Assembly (NCBI GenBank): GCA_015680685.1
Contig: MNCI01037900.1
Span: forward strand, 64,001-115,655
DNA from: Gnetum montanum
Taxonomy: Eukaryota; Streptophyta; Gnetopsida; Gnetales; Gnetaceae
Length of the DNA: 51,655 nt
Reading direction: 5' to 3'
Under the pieces are notes generated by a model. That model was not told where the DNA came from, searched no databases, and saw nothing but the letters and a program-made list of their open reading frames with translations. Below are positions 43,705-51,655 of the stretch, one piece after another (positions within the stretch are counted from its first letter, which is position 1; the number at the start of each line of letters is the position of its first letter). A program made the position numbers and the translations under genes.

Positions 43705-45690
43705 CTTGTTATTGCAATTGGGGATATCCCCCATAACTAAATGGTTGAGTATGACAAGGATTAATAAATGGAAAATAAGGATCCTTACATATTGGAAGTA
43801 TTGGGGCTGGTCTATATTGATCCCCTCGGGGTTCACACACTTGATTATAGTAAGCATAGTGGGGAACTTTATACAATGTAGTTCCCGGATAACGAGTTGA
43901 CCCACTATGATGTTTGTGACTGTTAAATGGTATGCAAGGATTGGGTTGATGCCTCCCATGATTATGTTCATTAGGCTGTATGGTTGTTGGAGTGTGTGAT
44001 GATGGCCCTGATAAGGTTACATGAGGCGTTGGGTTCGAAGGTAAGGGTGCACCATAGTGTGGAACTTGTGCTGGATTGGAAGATGTAGTGGCCTCAGAAT
44101 TATGTTGTCCCTTCCTATGGTTGTGTTTAAAGAAAGGACACCTTTGATGTTGTTGAGGTTGCTCACTACTGTTGGAAGTAGTAGCATAAGTAGCGTTTGG
44201 AGGTTGTTGCGGTGGCACAAACACCTTAGGAATAGTTGGTGGCATTGTGGAAGGAGGGAAAGGATGAGAATGTTGAAAGTTAGGAGGAATATAAGATGCA
44301 TAAGGTGGTGATTGTGTTGGAGGTATGGGTTGCTAGTATTGTGGAGAATAATATTGCGGTGAGATAGAGTACGGTGGCCCGAATGGAGAAATAGGATGTT
44401 GAACGTGATAACCATTTGGATTTGAAAAATATGAAGGATGACTCCAGTCTAAGGGTGGTTTCCCCCATGACTAGGATTTTTGCCACTATGGTCTAACACA
44501 GTATCTCTGTAAGAACTCTGGATGTAACGTGTTTCCCCAATGCTCATGTATATGTAACAGTATTGGGCACTGGCCTTTGGGGTGATCGTACAGGCATATG
44601 TTGCATTCATACGTGGGATTGACAGTTGAGCACTTATTCCCTTTATTCTTTTTATCTGAATGTCTATTATTTCATCTTGCTTCTTGGGTTGTCAAAACTC
44701 TATCTCCAATGTTGTTGATATATTCTTCACACTTTTGATACATCCATTCCAACATCTTATTGATCTTTGCCTTGGCTTCTTCTAATGATTGTTGTATTGG
44801 AAAAGATGATGTTTCCACTTTGAGATTTGTTGATCTCTCCTTGTTATGATCATGGACCTTTGTTGAGTTAATACTTTGGTCCCATTGATGTTTTCAACAC
44901 TCTCCCATTTAGCTAATTCTCCTTCTTCTTTTGCTACTTGCTTAATAAGTTCTTGGATTTGATGGGTTTGTAGGTTATATAATTGACCTCGAGCATACGT
45001 TCCTAAGGTCTCTCTTGTTTCATTACGTAGCCCATCGATGATATGGTACATTAGCCTTTTCTCAGAAAACCCATGGCTTGGACAGTTGTTTAACAGTGCA
45101 TAATATTATTCTAAGGCCATGTCCAAGGGTTCATGTTTTGCTTGTCTCCATCCTTGGATTTTTTTCCTCAAGGCTAACACTCTTGCGTAGGTTTGATATT
45201 TTTTGTTAAAGACTTCTATCATGGTTGACCAGCATCGTATTGAATTTGGTTTTAAGGATCTATACCAGACTTTAGCTTGGTCAATGAGTGTCATAGGAAA
45301 GAGCTTAAGTTTTTGCCAACTGTTATCAATGTTATTCCATGTACAGGCATCGTAGAAGGCTTGTAAATGTTGATGCAAATCTAAGTCATAGCCTCCTGAG
45401 AATTTTGGAAAGTTATTTAAATCGAGCCTGGGTAGTCGGCTCTCTTTACGATGCCTATGTGAGATTCAAACAACCTCTTGTAGTTGTGTTAAGCTTGTAG
45501 TGGCCAGTGGGGGTTCATTGTCATCGGGTAAGTTATGTCTTCATGTGTTGTGATGACATTATTTTTGTTCATCTTAATAAGAAACTTCCACTTCAGGTTG
45601 TATACTCTAATTTTCATCATCATATAATTCATTAGTTCTCCAATGAATTTCCTCACTAAGTGTGGCGTTATTGTTAACTTGTAGGAGAGA
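43705..45690 (-). pseudogene. Gag pseudogene of A2
   Basis: Same layout as A1: SLLQVNNNATLSEEI start, FSGGYDLDLHQHLQAFYDAC, IDNSWQKLKLFPMTLIDQAK, MALE then YYALLNNCPSHGF, NETRETLGTYARGQLYNLQ, a zinc-finger-like segment around 44590-44620 and the Pro/His/Asn-rich tail (44245-43709) with CPFFKHNHRKGQH. Its own faults differ from A1: a stop before YYALLNN, a one-base deletion near 44895 that shifts the frame, and several early stops. It has Arg (CGA) at both sites where A1 has TGA. Confidence 0.85.
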
Positions 45691-45816
45691 CATGTTATGA
45701 AGTGTGTGTGAATTTGATGTGACTGTTAATAATTATTTCTTCTTCTTAAGAGATATATCATTAAGTTCTTTACAGCAACCTTATATGATATAACTAATCT
45801 AGATAACTAGCACCGT

Positions 45817-45833
45817 CCCCGGCAACGACGCCA
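45817..45833 (-). other. Primer-binding site of A2, tRNA-Asp type
   Basis: CCCCGGCAACGACGCCA on the plus strand, one change from the A1 site, one base from the LTR. Confidence 0.85.
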
Positions 45834-45834
45834 A

Positions 45835-46890
45835 TGATGAGCGGCGAGGTACCCCTATGCTCAACCATACGAATACAAGCGTTTTAACACGTGATCCAGT
45901 TGAACTCCGCAGATGGACTAGCTGTGGCACCTGGATAGTTAACCTTAGGTTGCAGTTTGCTATCTTCCCACCTGGACTAGTATTTATCATTTGTCACGTA
46001 TGGTTTAGTCCAGAGTGAGGTGTATGATGTGTTCTAATTCTAATGCTACTCCTGATGGTAATGGAAAATAATATTAACTAAGCTAAGCTAGGAGGGAAAG
46101 GGTAAGAGAATCTATTCTAGCCTAAGTGCGATGAGCAACCGATTCCTTGATCAACTGTACACATCTTGGACTTCATGCATGACTACCACTGGGACTACCA
46201 AGCGCAGATCCTAGGTACACCATTGGGATTACCAAGCGCAGATTCCAAATACGCCACTGGGATTACCAAGCGCAGATCCTAGCTACACCACTGGGCTACC
46301 AAGTAGTCACACTTAAATGCTTGTAATCAAGTCGTACTCGTTCCGCTTCTAGGAGTTTAAGGGTGTGAGAGACTAATCGTGATGAGCAACCGATTTCTTG
46401 ACTAACCGTACACATTCGTAAATGCTCGTAATCAAGTTGTATTCACACCGTGCTACTGTAGGTAATAAATAGCATTGAATAAATAACAAACAAATAAATA
46501 ACAAAGTGAATGCTGCAATGATGAAGTAATCTCGATCTTTATTGTCGGTCATGTGCGTCTCCAAGTACGTCACACTCAAATAAAGATACCGTACAACTAC
46601 ATTCACCACACTGCGAGCAGACACTGGAAAAATAAAATAACTCTGGAGGGATCAAATTTCCAGAGTTTCACTACAATCTAATTGGGATGCCAAATGAGGG
46701 AGAGCCCCCTCTTATTTATAGACATTGCGGTAGACTGCAATATCACATACGCGATATCACGAGTAGATGAGATATCACGTACACGATATCGTAGCCCATG
46801 AGATATCGCATACACAATATCACGACCCATGAGATAACATGGGTGCGTTATCGCAACAGTCAGTAACATGAGCAATTTCATGTCTCATCA
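45835..46890 (-). repeat. 5' LTR of A2
   Basis: 1056 bp. U5 end at 45835, 34-bp repeats at 46186-46304, TATAAATA (minus strand) at 46713-46720, GATAT palindrome array at 46737-46830. Confidence 0.9.
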
Positions 46891-46895
46891 CTTCT

Positions 46896-47109
46896 TATGG
46901 AGTATCACTTGTGTTGCTGGTGTAGTAGTAGATGGTGTTATAACCTCTTCTTGGATAGATTATCCTTGTCCCCTACCCTAGGATTACTACAACAAGTCCC
47001 ATCCTTGTGCACATGCATCCCTTGGCATCTTCTCTCTCTTTTGTAAAGGTTTATTGGCCTTAGGAACATATTTTGATGCCATCTTTAATTACCCAAGGGG
47101 TAATTATTA
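46896..47109. other. Unassigned stretch between A2 and the solo LTR
   Basis: On the minus strand about 25 codons read MASKYVPKANKPLQKRE; not recognised. Otherwise nothing supportable. Confidence 0.4.
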
Positions 47110-47114
47110 GTTTT

Positions 47115-47657
47115 TGATGAAACATGTTTTTTCATCAACTTCAACGTCAGGTGCCCAACATCGGGGTCAAGATGTGACATCGGGTATTCAACATTGGATC
47201 CAAGATGCGATGTTAGGTATCCGATGTTGTGAGGTATACACTGACCTATAAATATAGCACTTGGACACATGGTTTGGGCATTAGTTTTAATAGTTTTTCA
47301 GTAGTTATTGATAGTTTTGTTAGTAGAGTAGTCGAATTCTTATAGTTTTATTCTGTTATGTTAGGGTAGTTGATTATTAATTAGCAATTAGATTAGTTGA
47401 ATTGATTATAAATTGAGTTTCAACCTATTGTTAATTGTAGAAAAATAAAACATAAAATAATAAAAATCATATGCCTCACTCTGGATTAAACCATACGTGA
47501 CAAAGCTACCACTAGTCCAAGTGGGGAGATAGCAAACTACGATCAAGGCATAACGAACTAGATGCCACAACTAGTTCCATCCATGGAATTCAATTGGATC
47601 ATGTGTGAATTATTGTGTTTTATATGGTTGGGCATAGGGGTACCTCGCCGCTCATTA
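47115..47657 (+). repeat. Solo LTR of family E
   Basis: 543 bp, starting TGATGAAAC and ending CTCATTA, with exact target duplication GTTTT (47110-47114 and 47658-47662) and no interior. U3 (47140-47230) has direct and inverted AACATCGGG, GACATCGGG and CGATGTT units; TATAAATA at 47247-47254; the U5 end GGTACCTCGCCGCTCATTA is shared with A, B and C. Solo LTRs arise by recombination between the two LTRs of a full element. Confidence 0.9.
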
Positions 47658-47662
47658 GTTTT

Positions 47663-48395
47663 CGAGATTTATTTATGATGATCCAAACCCTTATCAATCC
47701 CTTGGTTGGACCAAAATTTTGGAAAATATGACATTTATGGTGTAAGGTGATTGTGAGTTTTATATTTCCAGGGCCCTAAAGCAACTAAAAGATCATTTTA
47801 TTAATTATTTTTATGGTTATCGAAAACTTTCAAGAATGGAATTAGAAATTTTTTTAGCTCATGTCTTTGTGGCTTCCATAATGAAGATCTTAATTCTAAG
47901 AGCTCGTAGGTTTTATAAATGGAATCAAATGAGTGCTTGGATAGTAAGCTATGATACTAGGAAGGCTTTGGAACTTGAAAATGGAAAGAACATCTTTTGT
48001 GTTTTGAGCAAATTATGAGAGAAATGAGAAGGGGTGTTGAGTATTTATTGTTTTTGTTATGATATCACAAGGATTGTAATATATGTGAAATGCATTTTCC
48101 TTAGCATTTTAACATAAAAGTTTGTAATTTTTATGCATCTAATGGGACCCATAACTTCTTAAGGGTTGCTAGGCTAGAGTGTAGATTCCATTGATGTTTG
48201 AAATAGTTGAAATCATTAAAGATGAATCTTGTTATCTCAAATTTGATAATAAATGAGAGGTTTTAGGAGAAAATCAAGAAAATCCAATTTTAAATTAAAC
48301 AAAAAGTGAGGAGAACTGTGTTCCATAATGATGCATAAGGCTGATGAAGTTAATCATAATGCTCTAGAGAGTGTGAGATTTGTTATTGATCATGA
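47663..48395. other. Unassigned stretch with a possible ancient ORF
   Basis: Plus-strand frames give YDDPNPYQSLGWTKILENMT and, after a stop, RALKQLKDHFINYFYGYRKL, then MELEIFLAHVFVASIMKIL (47836-48018). Not recognised. It could be a decayed host or retroelement coding region. Confidence 0.35.
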
Positions 48396-49330
48396 TTCCC
48401 AATAGTTATACAAGTGGGTCCTCCATAAAGTAGACTCATGTTCATAATGCCCTTGTACAACCACTTCTACAAGTTTCGTGGACATCCTAGAATTTAAATG
48501 CGAATCATGTTCTTGTCCCAACATGCACAAGCATAGTGGTTAAAATCCTACACTATGCTATATAAGACTATGCAATTCATAATTGTAACATGCTAGTGAG
48601 GTGAAATGGAATAAGAAGGATTAGCAAATTAGGATATGAGGTATCTTACCATGGTCATAGTAGGTTTTGCATGTTATACATGATTAGATTGACCGTCATA
48701 CTTGTTTATTAGGGTTTCAAACCAAGTTCAATCACTTACCAATGACATTACATTGCATCATCTTGGACCCTCCATGATGAGACTAACAAGCCATCACATG
48801 AAGAAATCACCATTCAATAATAAAATTGGAGAATAAATGTTAAAAAGCCTAAGAATAATTAATTAAGTATTGAAATTTGCTGCATATCTAATGGTGATGA
48901 CTATGTGTGAATCAAAGTCTATAACCTCTTTTATTGCAACTTGTTTCCCTTTATGCTTGTACATGTCCTTGCTTGCTTTCTTCTTAATTTTCTTTTCTTG
49001 CTCTTTGGCTTTTTCTTACTTCACTTTTTCTTTCATTATCTTTAATGTAAATTGAAATTTTTCATCCATGGAATCTCATGTCTTGTCAACCTTGGCTAAA
49101 ATTTCAACGAGATTTTTGGATTAGCAGGGTCTTTTGTTGGACCACTTCCTCTAGAGGTGCCTCTTTATCTTGCTCACACATATGGATCTCCTTGTGAAGA
49201 GCTAGATTTAACCACTTAACAATCAATATCTAAATTGTATCTACTTTGTGTTCTTACAATCTCCCTTTGGCATAAATCCCAATAGTGTCATTGGTTCTAT
49301 TTCAAAGCCCATCTTTATCATTTGCCTTGG
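48396..49330 (-). mobile_element. Very old relic of an A/B-like element: non-coding block and gag
   Basis: 48405-48800 aligns with the conserved non-coding block of A1 and A2 (CAAGTGGGTCCTCC, TAATGCCCTTGTA, CAATGACATTACATTGCATC), in the same orientation. 48880-49330, minus strand, gives gag remnants: NRTNDTIGIYAKGRL for the NETRETLGTYARGQL block, then a Lys/Glu-rich stretch. LTRs were not found. Divergence is far greater than between A1 and A2. Confidence 0.6.
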
Positions 49331-50660
49331 ATTTGAAACAAACTTTCTCAACATTAACACACAAAACACATCATGAATCCTCAATAACTATAGAGATAAA
49401 CTAATTTGATATGCCACTACTTCAACTCTTCTCAAGAACTTAAAGAGGCCAATAGACCTTGGTGTCAACTGATTCGATATCCAAATCTCTAACATATGAC
49501 TTAAAGTAACTATCAATTTGATGGTGTTATTTGAAAAACAAGTGAAAAAGTTCGTTTTAATGATGATTGACTTGATAGAGGTGGAATTATGTGGATGTAA
49601 TGAGGTAGCACTAATAAGAGGTACAACTTGATCTTGGACCTATGAAAAGGGTAAAGATGCTATGCATTAAAATTATCTTGTGATTTCACAGGGTAATATG
49701 TCCTATGTTTAAGAGGAGAGAGGTTCTGTCACTTTTATTTCTTTTCCATGCTTTCATTTCACTTGTCCTATGTTTACCTCATCATATGCCATGTCAGTAC
49801 CCAAAAGGGAGAAGTTGATATGAAATTATTGAAAATAATGTATCCTCATTAAATCATTTAAGATGCAAATGGATGCCTTGATAGTCAATTATTTAGGAAC
49901 ACAACAGATAGAACTTGCTTGAGAAGGACCCACTTCGATAATTTTTGGTGTAAAAACCAAGAATATCCTAATGTCCATTCTCCAATTTGTTCCCATTTCA
50001 TCAATTTCAATGAGTTTTAATTGATTATATATATATATATTCTATGATTTCTTGTTGGAGCTCTCTTAATTCTATTTTTGGGAATTCCAATTGCTAAGAA
50101 AATTTCTTTTGTTTGTAAGACCTCTTTAGCCACATTCAAAAACATTTAAAAACTAAATTTTGTAATAGAAAATGATAAATTTTACAAAACAATGCCATAG
50201 ACAATGCATAGGATATACTTTGAGTCAACACTATCCAAAAACTAAATCTACATATATACACCCACTCAACATAGTTCATTTTTTGAAATTTCTTTTAAAT
50301 AAAAATATAATTAATGATGTTTGGGCCCATTTACTTTTAAGTATTACATTATTAACTTTTAAAATATATAATCATAATAAAATATTTGCATAATCCATTT
50401 ACATTTTCATTAACATGATATTAAAATTTATATAGAGCAAATTTAATACTAATTGTAAATTACTTTTCGGTTGTCTACAACTATAATTTCACCTAGTTTT
50501 GTCACTCACAAGGCATGAAGTTTCTCAAAAAGTAAAAAAGGTTAAAGAAAGACTATTATATCCATGATACAAATTATGGTACAATAGATTATGTACACAT
50601 AGATTATGTAGGTGGTTGAAAAGTTTGAACACAAGGTCCATGGTTGAAGAGTTTGAACAT
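49331..50660. other. Unassigned AT-rich stretch
   Basis: No ORF with recognisable content. An (AT)n run lies at about 50028-50040. There are no LTR ends or LINE motifs that I can support. Confidence 0.4.
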
Positions 50661-50662
50661 AA

Positions 50663-50806
50663 GGTCACATTGGATTCCAAAAATGTCTGAAATTGTGGAA
50701 ATTTGTGGAACAATAATACCTTTACGCTAACCCAGGTCACATTGGATTCCGAAAATGTCTGAAATTGTGGAAATTTGTGGAATAATAATACCTTTATGCT
50801 AACCCA
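50663..50806 (+). repeat. Tandem duplication, 72-bp period
   Basis: GGTCACATTGGATTCC starts at 50663 and again at 50735, with three or four differences between copies. Just before it a separate loose duplication of about 30 bp repeats GGTTGAA(A/G)AGTTTGAACA (about 50612 and 50642). Confidence 0.85.
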
Positions 50807-51655
50807 TCCATGAGGATCGAATGGGTAAATAATTCATCGGAATGGAACGGACTGTACTCTTTCCCAAACGCTTTGAATAAAAAAGCATATACTTTCCCTG
50901 GTCAACCTTATTCTCCTTCAATTATCGTTAGAAAACTGACCACTTTTTACAGAAATGCGGAAAATCAGAGGCCGGGCCAACACGGCATTCATTGATGGTG
51001 AACATAAAACCATCGCGTTCAATGATTTCTTGACTTGACTCTGTGCGGTAGGATTGTCCGAAAATTTCAAACAAAAACGAGAATGATCCGAAATGGACGA
51101 GAATTTCATACACAATGCAGAAATTGGACTGACCATTTTTCATACGCAATGCAGAAATCAAGCTTCTTCTTCTCTCCTTAATTTCATTTGAAAAATTTTA
51201 AATGTAGCAATGACGCTTCTTCCTCTTTTCTTAGTTTCGTTTAAAAAATTGGATTCCCGTTCACTACTTTTCATGTACTTTTCCTGGTCCAGCTTCTTAA
51301 TTTTATTTGAAAAATTAAGGAAAACTCGTTGTGTTGACTAGTTTTCATATGGAATACAGAATTCAGAATCCTGTGCAACACAACATTAAAGCCCAGCAGA
51401 AACTGACGTTATCCATAAATGTTCAAAAGAGTCAGCAGAGGCAGGAAGATTATAGGAATGCGAATCAGAAAGGAAAACGAGAATTACGCGGGAAGCAGAA
51501 GTCCAAAAAAGTGAAGCAGATTTCTCGTACACCAGATAAAGGAAAACTTCAATTTAATGAGTGATTCCGTTTTTAGTTATCTTGTTACCTCATCCAGTAA
51601 TCGAGCTTGGTTAACATTATTTTTTTAAAAAATCATCTCGGCCAATTTATATATA
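50807..51655. other. Right-hand end of the window, unassigned
   Basis: Base composition and motifs differ from the retroelements. A loose unit CTTCTT...TTTCATTTGAAAAATT occurs three times (about 51163, 51210 and 51290). An open stretch at 51331-51564 (77 codons, Lys/Gln/Arg-rich) is not recognised. The region could be the flank of a host gene outside the window. Confidence 0.35.

Larger units (their letters stand above)
40050..46890 (-). mobile_element. A2, complete gag-only Athila-like LTR retrotransposon
   Basis: 6.84 kb, minus strand, with exact target duplication CTTCT (40045-40049 and 46891-46895). Same plan as A1: 5' LTR (45835-46890), primer site (45817-45833), gag (about 45690-43705), conserved non-coding block with hairpin, 3' ORF relic, polypurine tract (minus strand, 41092-41099) and 3' LTR (40050-41091). 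It has no gap, so it is the better reference for family A. No pol. Confidence 0.93.

Noticed and set aside
39901-50806. A link between the two 72-bp tandem duplications (39901 and 50663)
   Set aside because: The periods agree by chance; the sequences are unrelated.

Overview
This is a window of a plant nuclear genome, probably a large, repeat-rich seed-plant genome. A gymnosperm is possible but the sequence does not prove it. The evidence is AT-rich sequence, Ty3/gypsy LTR retrotransposons of Athila-like and Tat-like type, a plant-type LINE, a non-RD LRR receptor kinase of the FLS2/EFR/Xa21 group (subfamily XII), and an NB-ARC/LRR resistance-gene relic. I found no intact protein-coding gene, no tRNA or rRNA gene and no CRISPR. 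Every recognisable coding region carries stops, frameshifts or truncations. Six runs of N occur: five single Ns and one 198-base run. Several single Ns sit exactly where a copy departs from its relatives, so they look like gaps written as one base.

Layout. 1-1353: end of a plus-strand family-B element and its LTR, ending in a misassembly-like inverted repeat between two Ns. 1316-4455: family-C gag-only element (C1), plus strand. 4449-7022: a retroelement protease fragment joined in frame to an LRR receptor kinase pseudogene. 8170-10560: NLR pseudogene. 10560-34480: one minus-strand LINE split into three pieces by insertions. A1 (11078-17433, target duplication GAAAT) and B (18978-33749, near-duplication GAAGT/AAAGT) inserted into the LINE. 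D (22741-27611, duplication ATCCC) inserted into the integrase of B. 34818-38811: C2, a second gag-only family-C element. 40050-46890: A2 (duplication CTTCT). 47115-47657: solo LTR of a further family, E (duplication GTTTT). 48400-49330: very old relic of an A/B-like element. 49330-51655: unassigned sequence with one tandem duplication.

How the elements relate. A, B, C and E share the U5 end of the LTR, and A, B and C share a primer-binding site complementary to the 3' end of plant tRNA-Asp. They differ in U3, where each family has its own short-repeat array: GATATC-centred palindromes in A and B, ATCGATGCAT/TGACGAGGC units in C, CGATGTT/AACATCG units in E. The unrelated family D has GTTAC units. 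Only B carries protease, reverse transcriptase, RNase H and integrase, so B-like elements are the likely source of enzymes for the gag-only A and C elements.

The observations I rate highest are the nested-insertion chronology, the U3 palindrome arrays, a hairpin with paired base changes in the non-coding part of A-type elements, defective gag shared by both C copies, and premature stops that look like deamination of methylated cytosines. All family names rest on motifs read by eye; no database search was possible.
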